DNA of 64,000 bases from Nitrospinaceae bacterium (GTDB taxonomy: Bacteria; Nitrospinota; Nitrospinia; Nitrospinales; Nitrospinaceae), in contig JAJDBF010000031.1 in the NCBI GenBank assembly GCA_029261535.1, positions 1 through 64,000 on the forward strand, read 5' to 3'. The notes under the pieces are model-generated. The model did not search any database and had not been told where the DNA came from. It saw only the letters and a program-made list of their open reading frames with translations. Each line of letters opens with the position of its first letter. Position 1 is the stretch's first letter. Shown one piece after another: positions 34,858 to 43,814 of this stretch. A program made the position numbers and the translations under genes.

Positions 34858-35664
34858 ATGCGGACTGGCGTCAAGGAAACTCAATCAAAAAAAACCTCAC
34901 CCGATCTCGAAAACGAGACCGCCGAAGAGGGTGCCACTGTTGGTCGCATTCCCACGGAAAAACTCCTCATCCTGATCCCGGCGTACAACGAGGCGGACCG
35001 AATCGGGCAGGTGCTGGATGAAATCCGGCAGGAAGCCCCAAAAATTCCGATCCTGGTCATCGATGATGGCTCGCGCGATGCCACGGCAGAAGTGGCTCGC
35101 CAACACGGAGCGCAGGTCATCCCCCTGCCCTTTAACAATGGTTACGGTGTGGCTCTGCAAACCGGGTTCCGTTTTGCGGTGAGGCACGGCATCACCGTTG
35201 CGGTTTCAATGGACGCGGATGGCCAGCACGATGCTTGCGAAATCCCGCGACTGATTCATGAAATCCAGAAGGGTGGAGTGGATGTGGTGGTGGGGTCGCG
35301 TTTCTTAAAACCCGGTCACTACAAACCTTCCATTCCGCGTCGCCTCGGCATGTGGCTGTTCGCCATGCTGGCGACCCTGTGCACGGGCAGACGGGTGACC
35401 GACCCGACCTCTGGCTTTCAAGCTCTTAGGGGTCGCGCCCTGAGACTTGCGGCCAGTGACTATTATCCCCCGGATTACCCGGATGCGGATTTTCTGATCC
35501 TGCTCAACAAATGCGGATTCACCGTGCGCGAGGTGCCCGTTAAGATGCGGCCCAGCCCGTTAAATAAATCGATGCACCACGGCTCCAAAACCGTTTACTA
35601 TGTCTTTAAAATGTTACTGTCGATTTTTGTGATCCTGGTCAGACAAAAACCCGAACGGTTCTGA
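34858..35664 (+). CDS. Glycosyltransferase family 2, dolichol-phosphate-mannose-synthase-like
   Basis: A 268-residue cytoplasmic GT-A enzyme. ILIPAYNEADRIGQVLDEI, VIDDGSRDATAEVA, the metal-binding SMDADGQHD and VVVGSRFLKPGHYKPSIPRR are typical of DPM1-like transferases that load a sugar onto a polyprenyl phosphate. The C-terminus has one hydrophobic segment (VFKMLLSIFVILV). It is followed two bases later by the DUF2304 gene, a common pairing. It opens the glycan region of the window. Confidence 0.92.
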   Translation: MRTGVKETQSKKTSPDLENETAEEGATVGRIPTEKLLILIPAYNEADRIGQVLDEIRQEAPKIPILVIDDGSRDATAEVARQHGAQVIPLPFNNGYGVALQTGFRFAVRHGITVAVSMDADGQHDACEIPRLIHEIQKGGVDVVVGSRFLKPGHYKPSIPRRLGMWLFAMLATLCTGRRVTDPTSGFQALRGRALRLAASDYYPPDYPDADFLILLNKCGFTVREVPVKMRPSPLNKSMHHGSKTVYYVFKMLLSIFVILVRQKPERF

Positions 35665-35665
35665 C

Positions 35666-36064
35666 ATGCCTCCACGAATTCAAATAATCTCGATCCTGAT
35701 CTGCATCTTCCTGTTGGCTTATGTGTTTGAGCTGGTGCGCAGGCGCTACCTGAACGAGGAATATTCCGTCACCTGGCTGATCACCGGCCTGATGATGCTG
35801 GTGCTGTCGATCTGGGATGAATTACTGCAAGGAATTTCCGAACTGGTGGGAGCCACGCTATACACTTCCACACTGTTCTTTTTTGGCATGCTCTTTCTGG
35901 TCGTCATCTGTCTTCACTTTTCAATCCGCATCTCGGCCCTCACCAATCAAGTGCGCACCCTCACGCAGGACATCGGCATCCTGTACAAGGAACGCGAAAC
36001 CCTGCAGGAACGAGTGAGCGATGTCGAGAAAAAATCCGAACCTTCGCCAATGGAAAAACTTTGA
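35666..36064 (+). CDS. DUF2304-family membrane protein
   Basis: A 132-residue membrane protein with three hydrophobic segments (IISILICIFLLAYVFELV, WLITGLMMLVLSIW, LFFFGMLFLVVICLHF) and a charged C-terminal coiled coil (LTQDIGILYKERETLQERV). The R-R-Y-L-N-E-E-Y-S-V-T-W pattern after the first helix is typical of DUF2304. In many genomes this family accompanies DPM1-like transferases, as here, and probably helps the lipid-linked sugar step. Its stop overlaps the next gene's TTG start (TTGA). Confidence 0.85.
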   Translation: MPPRIQIISILICIFLLAYVFELVRRRYLNEEYSVTWLITGLMMLVLSIWDELLQGISELVGATLYTSTLFFFGMLFLVVICLHFSIRISALTNQVRTLTQDIGILYKERETLQERVSDVEKKSEPSPMEKL

Positions 36065-37208
36065 GGATCCTGCGTACTATTGAATCCTTTCTTCCCTGCG
36101 TCACCGGGCCAGCACGCCAGGCCTTTGCAGTTTCCCACCAATTGGAAACACATGGGATCGCGTCACCTGTCCTCACGTCCACGCTGGATATCGACAGCGG
36201 ATTGGCTAAACACGAAACCATAGGCAATGTAAACGTCACAAGACTTTCCTTTTTATTTAAGTTGATGCGCTACGCCATCACCCCTGGCATGGCCTCTCAT
36301 ATGGAAGGCTTCGACCTGATCCACAGCCATAATTACCGAAACTTTCAAACCGACCGCGCTTTTTTTTTGCCCGCAAACGACGACTGCCCTTTGTCCTGAA
36401 CACCCACGGTTCGCTCCTCGGTTTCAGACACTACCTGCCTGTAAACTCCCGCTGGCCCTACCGACTGTACGATGTGGTAACGCAAAAGTCAGCGGTGATT
36501 CGCGCCCAGGCCGTGGTGGTTTCTTCCAAGCTGGAACAGCAAGACGCTTTGCGGTTCGGCGTCGATCCATCGAAACTCCACATCATTCCCATGGGAATCG
36601 ACCTACCCGAAACCAACGCCACGTCTGACAACACGGATAGGACTCTGCGTCTTTTGTTCGTCGGACGCATCGCCCGCGTGCGCCGGTTGGAGTTGATCCT
36701 CAAAGCGGTGAGTCGATTAAAAATTGAATGGAACTTGACCATCGTCGGCGGTGAAGCCAGCACCTCGAGCATGACGCGCGGTGGCTATCTCGATGAACTG
36801 AAAACACTCGCTGGTGAACTTGGCATCGAACAACGCCTTCGATGGATCGACCCGGTCGCACCGGAAAACCTGTCGCCGTTCTATGCAGAATCGGACATCT
36901 TCCTCTACGCCTCCCAATATGAAAATTTTGGTCAGCCTCTTTTGGAAGCGGCGGCGCATGGATTGCCTCTTGTCTCAACACCTGTGGGTGTCGCTGTTGA
37001 ATTGATCGATGAAGGGACAACGGGGTATTTCACCGATGACGATCCCGACACCCTGAGCCGTCAGATAACCAAACTTGAAAAAATGAGCGACCGGCAGGAA
37101 ATGGGCCAGGCCCTGCGCCAAAAGGTAGCAGAGCAATTTTCCTGGAACAACATCATCGAACAATATCTTGAGATTTACCGGAAGCTTCTGCCGGGCAGTG
37201 GTTTATAA
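36061..37208 (+). pseudogene. GT4 glycosyltransferase split by a frameshift in a T run
   Basis: Two reading frames together give one GT4 (GT-B fold) transferase of about 380 residues. The first part (36061-36399) has the acceptor domain start (LRTIESFLPCVTGPARQAFA, then GFDLIHSHNYRNF). The second part, in the frame that is open from before 36474, has LLFVGRIARVRRLELILKAV and SQYENFGQPLLEAAAHGLPL. The frame changes at nine T (36360-36368). Ten T would join them as AFFFARKRRLPFVLNTHGS, a normal GT4 stretch. It may be a sequencing or assembly error, a real mutation, or slippage-controlled expression. The TTG start overlaps the DUF2304 stop. Confidence 0.8.
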
Positions 37209-37401
37209 TCATTAAGGTATCTCGACAAAACTCTTTGAAAAGTATTAAACCACAGGGTTGTCATTCTGAACGAAGTGAAGAATCGCGCTTTTGATTTTTG
37301 GATTATGCGTTGAGAACTTTAAGACAACTGTTATTCCCCCTCCCCTTGAAAGGGAAGGGGGAGCAAAGCCCCACGAATAACGAAAGACCTCTTTAAATGT
37401 C
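37209..37401. other. Intergenic stretch with dispersed repeats
   Basis: Positions 37260-37289 carry the TCATTCTGAACGAAGTGAAG motif, followed by GATTATGCG and a CCCCCTCCCCTTGAAAGG hairpin (about 37336-37366). No gene. Confidence 0.65.
37260..37289. repeat. Dispersed repeat, reverse orientation
   Basis: GTCATTCTGAACGAAGTGAA followed by GAATCGCGC, the reverse complement of the 28255-28284 copy with one change. Confidence 0.78.
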
Positions 37402-38622
37402 ATGCGCAATATCCTGTTATTCACTTCAACGTTTCCAACATCGGCGGACGATCCGCTCACGCCGCGTTTCGTCTATCACCTCGGTCATGAACTGAGCAAA
37501 ACTCACAACGTCCATGTGCTCGCGCCTCATACTGCCGGAGCGGCTCTTGAGGAAAACCTCGACGGCATGCAGGTGATCCGCTTCCGCTATGCGTTCCCGG
37601 ACGCAAGCCAACGCCTGGCCTATGGCACCGGCATGACCAATAACCTGCGTCAGCACCCGACCGCCTGGCTACAAGTGCCGTCGTTTTTTTATTACCAGCA
37701 CCGCGCACTGCGCGAAACAATCAAGCGGTTCAACATCGAAGTCGTCAACAGCCACTGGATGGTGCCGCAGGGGCTGACCGCCGCGTGGTCTTTGCAATCC
37801 ACAAACGTTAAACACGTCCTCACTATTCACAGCGCTGGTCTTTTTCTGCTAAGACGCATACCAGCAGGAAAATTAATCGCACGGCGCATTTTAAAACGCA
37901 CCGACGCGCTTTACATCGTGAGCGAAAATAATCGGCGCATGCTGGAAGACCTGATCAAACGACCGGTCGAGGCGCGCATCCTGCCCATGGGTATCCACAG
38001 CGACTACTACCGGGCAAGAGGCGATGTTACGTCATTAAAGCGAACGTTAAATCTTCCCGACACCGGACCGATCATTTTATTCGTTGGCAAATTGAGCCGT
38101 ATCAAGGGCGTGTCGTATCTTCTTAAAAGCTGGCCCGAGGTATTGCAACAGTTCCCGAAAGCCACGCTCGTCATTGCAGGATCAGGTCCAGAAGAAACTG
38201 CGCTTCAGGAAGAAGCGAAGCGACTTGAAGACGCGAGGCAGATTCATTTTGTCGGGCAAAAAAATCAGGTGGAGGTGCGCGACTATTTAAGCGTCTGCGA
38301 TTGTGCTGTCATTCCTTCCATCGAGGACAGCAACGGACAGGTCGAAGGATTCCCGGTGGTCATGCTGGAGGCACTGGCCTCTGGCAAACCGGTAGTCGGC
38401 ACGCGCCTCGGCGGCGTTGCCGAAGGCATTATCGAAGGAGACAATGGATTCCTCGTTGAATCGGAAAATCCTGGAGCATTGGCGGGAGGCATTCTGAAAA
38501 TTCTTGAGCGCGGACCCGCAACCTTTGCCGACAACGCCATGAACTCAGTCAAACGCTTCGACTGGCAAACCATCGGTGAAGATTACAGTGGGACTTTCAA
38601 CAGTCTGTCTTCCAGTACTTGA
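37402..38622 (+). CDS. Glycosyltransferase family 4
   Basis: A 406-residue GT-B retaining transferase. The acceptor half has FTSTFPTSADDPLTPRFVYH and VVNSHWMVPQGL; the donor half has ILFVGKLSRIKGVSYLLKSW, LVIAGSGPEE and the EX7E region EGFPVVMLEALASGKPVVGT. It follows the broken GT4 gene after a repeat-filled spacer of about 190 bp, so it may be in the same unit. The sugar is unknown. Confidence 0.93.
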   Translation: MRNILLFTSTFPTSADDPLTPRFVYHLGHELSKTHNVHVLAPHTAGAALEENLDGMQVIRFRYAFPDASQRLAYGTGMTNNLRQHPTAWLQVPSFFYYQHRALRETIKRFNIEVVNSHWMVPQGLTAAWSLQSTNVKHVLTIHSAGLFLLRRIPAGKLIARRILKRTDALYIVSENNRRMLEDLIKRPVEARILPMGIHSDYYRARGDVTSLKRTLNLPDTGPIILFVGKLSRIKGVSYLLKSWPEVLQQFPKATLVIAGSGPEETALQEEAKRLEDARQIHFVGQKNQVEVRDYLSVCDCAVIPSIEDSNGQVEGFPVVMLEALASGKPVVGTRLGGVAEGIIEGDNGFLVESENPGALAGGILKILERGPATFADNAMNSVKRFDWQTIGEDYSGTFNSLSSST

Positions 38623-38643
38623 TCTGAAAAATTCAGGTTTTGC

Positions 38644-38673
38644 TTGTGATTACCCGGCATGGTAGGATAAAAT
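38644..38673 (+). promoter_or_regulatory. Possible sigma-70 promoter of the ParDE pair
   Basis: TTGTGA (38644-38649) and TAAAAT (38668-38673) are 18 bases apart and lie about 30 bp before the antitoxin ATG. The -35 box is only a partial match. Confidence 0.35.
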
Positions 38674-38704
38674 CATACTGAAACGTTTTACAGGACACCT
38701 AACG

Positions 38705-38998
38705 ATGGCACGCACCGACAAAGCAGAAAAAATCAGCATCACGCTTCCCCCGGATATGCTAAGCAATATAAAAGAAAAGGTGGAGGCCGGTCATTACGGC
38801 TCCACCAGTGAAGTCATCCGGGAAGCCATGCGTTTGTGGCAACGGCAGGAAGAGGAATATCAGGAGCGCATTGCATCAATCCGTACCCGTTTGAAACGCT
38901 CGGCTCGAAGCGGAAAGGCCGTGCCGATAGCTGACGCTTTCGGAGAAATTGAGGAACACCACAAAAAATGCATGAATGCTCATAATGAAAAATTATGA
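38705..38998 (+). CDS. parD: ParD-type antitoxin
   Basis: A 97-residue ribbon-helix-helix protein that should repress its own operon and neutralise the toxin. The N-terminal EKISITLPPDMLSNIKEKV and YGSTSEVIREAMRLWQRQEE are the CC2985/ParD-family signature. The C-terminal half is charged and should wrap the toxin. Its stop overlaps the start of the toxin gene, giving coupled translation. Confidence 0.9.
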   Translation: MARTDKAEKISITLPPDMLSNIKEKVEAGHYGSTSEVIREAMRLWQRQEEEYQERIASIRTRLKRSARSGKAVPIADAFGEIEEHHKKCMNAHNEKL

Positions 38999-39299
38999 TG
39001 TCTTCCTCACCCCGGATGCGATCCAGGACCTGAAATTTATTTACGATTATATTGCCGATGCCAGCGGGCTTCCCGAAGTCGCCTGGCGTTATATAGAGAA
39101 ACTAAGAAAAAAGTGCACCGACCTCCAGACAGCTCCCTTACGAGGCCACAAGCGGGATGATTTGCGCAAGAATCTAAGAGTTGTCGCTATCGACAAGAAT
39201 GCCGTCGCGGCTTTCGAAGTCCACGAAAAAAAACAATCCGTAACCATACTCAATATATTTTACGGTGGCAGGGATTACGACACACTGATGCGTGATTAA
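38985..39299 (+). CDS. parE: ParE-type toxin
   Basis: A 104-residue RelE/ParE-fold toxin; relatives inhibit DNA gyrase. MKNYDVFLTPDAIQDLKFIY, then LRGHKRDDLRKNLRVVAI and SVTILNIFYGGRDYDTLM fit the family. I start at ATG 38985; an ATG three codons earlier is also possible. The gene overlaps parD by 14 bp. It sits between a glycosyltransferase gene and a regulator gene and may be an independent mobile addition. Confidence 0.9.
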   Translation: MKNYDVFLTPDAIQDLKFIYDYIADASGLPEVAWRYIEKLRKKCTDLQTAPLRGHKRDDLRKNLRVVAIDKNAVAAFEVHEKKQSVTILNIFYGGRDYDTLMRD

Positions 39300-39360
39300 A
39301 AATCATCGACCTTCATCATCTCCGGCTTTGGCTTGGAAGGAATCAATAAAAAAATGCAAA

Positions 39361-39397
39361 GGCGAGGTTCTTCGTCCCGTAGGTCCGCAGAATGACA
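39361..39397. repeat. Dispersed repeat, degenerate copy
   Basis: GGCGAGGTTCTTCGTCCCG and CGCAGAATGACA flank a changed middle; related to 28255-28284. Confidence 0.65.
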
Positions 39398-39466
39398 TAC
39401 TATATTTTTTGGGATTTTTGAAAGCCAAGGAATTTCGAATGGAGTGAATCCCCCCCCTTTTACCTT

Positions 39467-39517
39467 AAAAAAAAGACCTTGGAGATGAGGGAAAAATTCT
39501 CCCTCAAACCCAAGGTC
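39467..39517 (-). terminator. Terminator of the receiver-domain gene
   Basis: On the minus strand GACCTTGGG and CCAAGGTC enclose an inner GAGGGA/TCCCTC stem, and eight T follow. It lies about 130 bp after the stop of the gene at 39646. Confidence 0.8.
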
Positions 39518-39645
39518 GCTTAACCCGACATCACACTTTTTACAGAGGAAATATAAAACCCCTGTGTATCTAAATTAAACCCACATCCGGTACAGATTCA
39601 TCTGAAGATGTACCATCTCCTCGTTATCTAGCGTAGCCTCTTCAT

Positions 39646-40068
39646 TTATGCATAATTAAAATCTTGCGGGGAAGAAAGAATCTCGGCCACCTTGCCAAGC
39701 AATGTTTCCTTATCAACAGGTTTAACAAGGTAACCCTTGATTCCCTTTTCCAATAGTGAAACAGCAAGATCAGCATCAGGATACCCGGTGACCACCAGGA
39801 TGGGAATGGAAGGAGCGTTTTGTTTCAAATATTCGATGGCTTCCACCCCATTTACCTTGGGCATTCGTATATCGCAGATGATCAAACCGACCTGAAGCAA
39901 GTTGGCCCCAGATTTCATCAGGGTGATGGCTTCCTCCCCATTAGTCGCTTCAATTAAATCATACTTTCCAGAGCTTAAATGGAGCTTAAGGACATCTCTT
40001 ATCTCCTCCTCATCGTCAATGATTAAAATTCTGCCCTTAGTGCTGTTTACATTTTCAATAATAGACAT
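39646..40068 (-). CDS. Single-domain response regulator
   Basis: About 140 residues, a lone CheY-like receiver. ILIIDDEEEIRDVLKLHL gives the acidic pocket, IICDIRMPKVNGVEA the phospho-acceptor Asp, VVTGY the switch Thr and LVKPVD the conserved Lys. There is no output domain and no histidine kinase in the window. The start ATG at 40068 is preferred over one four codons upstream. It is a single-gene unit. Confidence 0.92.
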   Translation of the reverse strand: MSIIENVNSTKGRILIIDDEEEIRDVLKLHLSSGKYDLIEATNGEEAITLMKSGANLLQVGLIICDIRMPKVNGVEAIEYLKQNAPSIPILVVTGYPDADLAVSLLEKGIKGYLVKPVDKETLLGKVAEILSSPQDFNYA

Positions 40069-40457
40069 TAGGGACCCCATTTCGGTTAGAAGTTAATCTG
40101 ACAATAGAACTCACAAGGGTAAAGAATCATTAAACCACCCAGCTTTGGGTCTCATTTGCCCATGTTCTTGCGCAATTCTAAACTAATTTTGCATATTAAC
40201 CCACTACTTTCCAAAGAAGCTCTTGGCATAGGGTCAATAGCTGACCAATAAAAAAAATACCCTCTTGTTTTTTAAGGAGTTACCCGTTTCAAAATTATAT
40301 TTTCCGGGGAAAGTTCGTTGGAAAGGAAAAAAGGAGAAGGGCTTTTCGCTCCTATTATTTGTCCCGCCAGGGAACCGCCCCAAAAACCATTGCAATGCGC
40401 TTCGAAAATATTTCTGCTCAACCCAATGCTTTAGCCAACGAATCCGGCGCGAGCCGG
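40069..40457. other. Intergenic stretch of about 390 bp, no gene seen
   Basis: AT-rich upstream region of the response regulator (40069-40250) followed by a purine-rich stretch (40310-40350). Short frames on both strands have no recognisable features. Confidence 0.5.
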
Positions 40458-40925
40458 TCAGGTGTCGATACGGCACAGCCAGTAGTCGGTACCGGTCAGT
40501 GGCTCGGTATGTTTTTTGCGGCAGGAATGTTTTTGATCCGCCGATACCACGCGCCAGGAGCGAGACAAAAGCGGTGCCGCTCCACGGTACCGGTTGTATT
40601 CCGGGGTCCCTTTAAAGAATAAGTGCCGAGGCAGTAATGTCCGGTACAGTGCCGAGGGTGCAAGCACAGGCCCTCCGGCTTCCGGCAGAAAAATGTTGGC
40701 ATTTTTCGGCGTGGCTAAACGGATCGCCTCTGCCAATTCAAACGACTGCCAGAACAAGTTAGGTAAATCATAGGTGCCGAGAGTTCGCGAATACTCGGCC
40801 TGAGTCATGCCTTGATGCGTTGCCATGAAAAAGAAACGCGGCCCGGCAAAGACTATCAACAGAGTCGCCAGATTGAGCCACACCACCGCCCGCAAAAATC
40901 GTTTGATGCTCCTCGATTCACTCAT
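40458..40925 (-). CDS. Membrane-anchored protein of unknown function next to the GT-C-like gene
   Basis: A 155-residue protein with one N-terminal membrane segment (AVVWLNLATLLIVFAGPRFFF) and an extracytoplasmic part. I do not recognise the family. TPKNANIFLPEAGGPVLAPS and RSWRVVSADQKHSC resemble the soluble C-terminal part of large multi-pass glycosyltransferases, where a residue list of this kind follows the last helix. It overlaps the end of the 40918-42432 gene by eight bases, so the two are translationally linked and may form one enzyme in two chains. Confidence 0.6.
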   Translation of the reverse strand: MSESRSIKRFLRAVVWLNLATLLIVFAGPRFFFMATHQGMTQAEYSRTLGTYDLPNLFWQSFELAEAIRLATPKNANIFLPEAGGPVLAPSALYRTLLPRHLFFKGTPEYNRYRGAAPLLSRSWRVVSADQKHSCRKKHTEPLTGTDYWLCRIDT

Positions 40926-42432
40926 GCTGAAACGCCTTTCTTATCTTGGGCAGGCAGGCCACCCAAAACAGAAACAGTGGGAACCACGCCAGATATTCGC
41001 GCGTGTCCAAACTTTTAACCGCATCGCCGGGGGAGATCATGAGACTGCCAAAAAACTGCACCGCGCTTTCGGACTTCAAAGGTAGTAGCGTGTACATCAT
41101 CAGGTGAACCACCAGATAACTCAGCAGAAATAACAGCAGGTATCGATGCGCCACAGTCAAGCGGCTCCAGCGGGCGGTCAACGCTGGTGCCCACAGTAAA
41201 AATGAAAACGCGAAAAACACCTGAAATGCGAAAGTACGGAAAACTCCAATCCCGAAAGCGGTGACCGGGGTCAGCGACGTTTGCGGACCAACAAACAGCA
41301 AGACCAAAAACGTAATGCCCCCTGCCAGTACGAGGCCTGACACTTGGGGAGGTGCTCCCTGCAACCATCCCATCCCCCAGAACAACATCAAAACCCAGCC
41401 GAAGAAAACCATCGCCACCATCGCAAGACCGGTCGAATGCACTCCGGAAACAACGGCGAGCAATGTAGCCGACCATAGCGTCGGCAAGGCCAACACAGCC
41501 ACAGCGAACAGCGGAAAAACTTTTTCAGTGCCCGGGTTTGATCGCACGCAGAAACGGTGCTGAATTTCCATGAGCAGAAGCAATGCAATGCCGGAGTAGA
41601 TAACAAACTCCGGTCGCACCCAACACGCGGTACCAAACGCCACACCGGAAACCAGTGCCCAGGGCAGTAAAGGTGCGTTACTATCCGCGTCACTCGTTAC
41701 GCGCTCCACTAAAGTGAACCAGTACAATCCACCCAGCGCAAAAAATACGCCGCTCATTAAATTGAGCAAACCGAGTTGGCTATGCCACCAGAAGTAAGGT
41801 GTCGTTGCAAAAATGAGGGTCAGCCATCCCGCCAACTCTTCACTGCGGGTGGCCTCGCGCAAACGGTAATAGAGAACGACCGTAAGCCCCAGATAGGTCA
41901 GGGGGAACAGCACCTTCACCAGAGGCCAGTTGGCGGTTTCCAGCCACGCGAACAACAGAGAAACCAGTGGTGGGTATTGACGATATTGGGTCGAGGTGTG
42001 AAGCGCACGGAATCCCGACTCGTGCAAAAAATCCCAGGCACGGACCTGATACCAGATTCCATCCGGTGCCGAAACGGGAAACCAGAGAGCGCACGCAAGC
42101 GAGGCGACAAACAGGGCTGTAATGACGAGAGCCACTTTCCACTTGAACGAAGTGGGAGCGGATGGCACCGTTGCCTGAGTCGCCTCAGCGGGAAGGTGCC
42201 GCCGCAGGGCATGTACCCCGAAGGCCAGCCCCAGCGTGCTGACACTCAGCAACATTTGCTCGGTCATTCCCGGAGTTCCCAACGCGACCAGCAAGAACAT
42301 CTGCAATCCCTTGAGCAGAAAAAAAACAAACAGAGCGAGGGCCAGACGCTCTCCCCAACAGGCAATCACGTTGAGGCGCATGACCAGAAGAAGGGACGCT
42401 ATATAGAGAATGGTGATATCGAAAAGGGGCAT
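40918..42432 (-). CDS. Multi-pass GT-C-like membrane glycosyltransferase
   Basis: About 504 residues from the ATG at 42432, which follows AAGGAG; the longer frame enters repeat DNA. About 12 membrane segments are visible. The first periplasmic loop contains FPVSAPDGIWYQVRAWDF, an acidic motif in the position used by GT-C enzymes that take sugars from lipid carriers, and LHTSTQYRQYPPLVSLLFAW follows, typical of the ArnT/PMT-like group. The C-terminus is short, and the next gene may supply the missing soluble part. Confidence 0.75.
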   Translation of the reverse strand: MPLFDITILYIASLLLVMRLNVIACWGERLALALFVFFLLKGLQMFLLVALGTPGMTEQMLLSVSTLGLAFGVHALRRHLPAEATQATVPSAPTSFKWKVALVITALFVASLACALWFPVSAPDGIWYQVRAWDFLHESGFRALHTSTQYRQYPPLVSLLFAWLETANWPLVKVLFPLTYLGLTVVLYYRLREATRSEELAGWLTLIFATTPYFWWHSQLGLLNLMSGVFFALGGLYWFTLVERVTSDADSNAPLLPWALVSGVAFGTACWVRPEFVIYSGIALLLLMEIQHRFCVRSNPGTEKVFPLFAVAVLALPTLWSATLLAVVSGVHSTGLAMVAMVFFGWVLMLFWGMGWLQGAPPQVSGLVLAGGITFLVLLFVGPQTSLTPVTAFGIGVFRTFAFQVFFAFSFLLWAPALTARWSRLTVAHRYLLLFLLSYLVVHLMMYTLLPLKSESAVQFFGSLMISPGDAVKSLDTREYLAWFPLFLFWVACLPKIRKAFQHE

Positions 42433-42764
42433 AAACTTTTTACGCTCCTTGCGGAGGGCTAACGGAAAACATTTGAGGGTTGGGCTTGGATATTTCCCCT
42501 TGTATAAGGAGAGTTTTGCATAACTCAAAAATTCGCAAGCAAGTTTCTCCGCGAACTTTGTAGCCAATGAACAAACCGGTTTTTTTATCCCTCCCCTTAA
42601 AAGGGGAGGGTATGGGAGGGGTCATTTATACAACCTCCCCTGTGTCCCCTCCTAGTAAGGAGGGGAGAAAGAATTTCAAGGTTATGCCAAGGCCTCTGCA
42701 TAAGCAAAGCTTTGCAAAACTCAAAAAATGAAAACAAAGGTGAGGTTCTTTACCGGGTTACACG
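42433..42764. other. Repeat-rich intergenic stretch of about 330 bp
   Basis: Includes AAGGAGAGTTTTGCATAAC (about 42506-42524), CCCTCCCCTTAAAAGGGGAG (about 42589-42608), a second C-rich/A-rich pair ending near 42666, and AAGCAAAGCTTTGCAAAAC near 42703. A degenerate motif copy (GGTGAGGTTCTTTACCGGG) ends at the next gene. No gene. Confidence 0.65.
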
Positions 42765-43802
42765 TCACCCCACGCTAGTGGGCCCACCGTTAGATTTTGG
42801 ACGGTAGGCAGACAGGGCTTCCTGAATCAACTGTTTGGTTTGATGCGTGTGCCGGGAGGAAAAATGAAACACGTGCAGGTTGCGGACAGCGGCGCGGCGT
42901 GCTAATAGCCCGGCCTGTTCAGACGTAAGGTGACAACGGTCGCGCGCCCGTTCCGTTTCTTCTGCCAGAAAAGGAGACTCGCAAAAAAAGCGGTCAGCAC
43001 CGCGAACCAGATTGACGATCCGTTCGCTGTTCTCTTCGTTATAAACCGTGTCGGTGATGTAGGCAATTTTTTGTCCCTCGGTGATCACCACCAGTTCACG
43101 CTTCAATTCTTCAACGGAACGATGCTCGGAACGGCGGCCCTGTTCATCGCAAATCATAACCTCCAGCGTTTCGGCCTCACCCGGTTCGTTTTCCTGAATC
43201 ATCTGTTTGAACTTGCTCAGCCAGGGACCCGGATGAAGATTGAGGACATCGAGTTTTTCCTTATCAATGTTGATCCTGGGTTTCTCGATCATGGCGTATC
43301 CCAGGCAGGGCACGCGATGCTCAAGGATCGCTGTTTCCACCTTGATGGTTTCTTCATCCAGCAAGGTTTTGCCGTCGAAAGACAGTTCGTGTTGATTGGA
43401 AGGCTGAAAGCGGTCGATTGCCCGGAAAGTCGCCTTCAGCAAACGGTCAGGATGCACTTCCGTCACTTCAAGGTTGACCGATTCCTCATAACGGTCGACC
43501 AGATTCCAGGTGAACCCGGCGAGTTTCCCTTTGACGTTCTCGATAAAATTAACTGGCCCATACAGGCGAATGGTCTTGCCCTGCCCGAACACCACGCGCA
43601 GGAGACGATCGAAGCCGATGAAATGATCCATGTGCGTGTGCGTGACGAACACATCCGTCACCCTGAGCAAACGCGCTGGCGGCAAACGGTGAATGTCTCC
43701 AAGGTCGATCAGCAGTGCCCGTTTCTCGTAACGAAATTCGACGAAGAGTCCGGGATCGCCCAGCGGATTGTTGACCAGTCTGGCTTGTAAAAGTGTTTTC
43801 AT
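42765..43802 (-). CDS. MBL-fold hydrolase, ribonuclease Z-like
   Basis: A 345-residue cytoplasmic metallo-beta-lactamase-fold protein. The zinc motif is THTHMDHFIGFDRLLRV (HxHxDH). LLIDLGDIHRLPPARLLRV precedes it, and AYITDTVYNEEN and HLTSEQAGLLARRAAV, then FHFSSRHT supply the later Asp and His ligands. The layout fits the RNase Z-type subfamily, but it is longer than tRNase Z of E. coli type and has insertions (about 165-225), so the substrate is uncertain. It is encoded 12 bases after prfB and is probably cotranscribed. Confidence 0.88.
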   Translation of the reverse strand: MKTLLQARLVNNPLGDPGLFVEFRYEKRALLIDLGDIHRLPPARLLRVTDVFVTHTHMDHFIGFDRLLRVVFGQGKTIRLYGPVNFIENVKGKLAGFTWNLVDRYEESVNLEVTEVHPDRLLKATFRAIDRFQPSNQHELSFDGKTLLDEETIKVETAILEHRVPCLGYAMIEKPRINIDKEKLDVLNLHPGPWLSKFKQMIQENEPGEAETLEVMICDEQGRRSEHRSVEELKRELVVITEGQKIAYITDTVYNEENSERIVNLVRGADRFFCESPFLAEETERARDRCHLTSEQAGLLARRAAVRNLHVFHFSSRHTHQTKQLIQEALSAYRPKSNGGPTSVG

Positions 43803-43814
43803 GGTAATTACAGA

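Larger units (their letters stand above)
39300..39645. other. Intergenic stretch of about 345 bp with repeat copy and terminator
   Basis: Holds the repeat copy at 39361-39397 and a hairpin terminator at 39467-39517. No gene is visible. Confidence 0.65.

Noticed and set aside
34746-35021. A plus-strand frame of about 90 codons
   Set aside because: It runs through repeat remnants into the DPM1-like gene in another frame; the real gene is well supported.
40234-40476. A minus-strand frame of 80 codons after the GT-C-like pair
   Set aside because: Composition is unlike neighbouring genes and it overlaps the end of the 40458 gene; no motif or signal.
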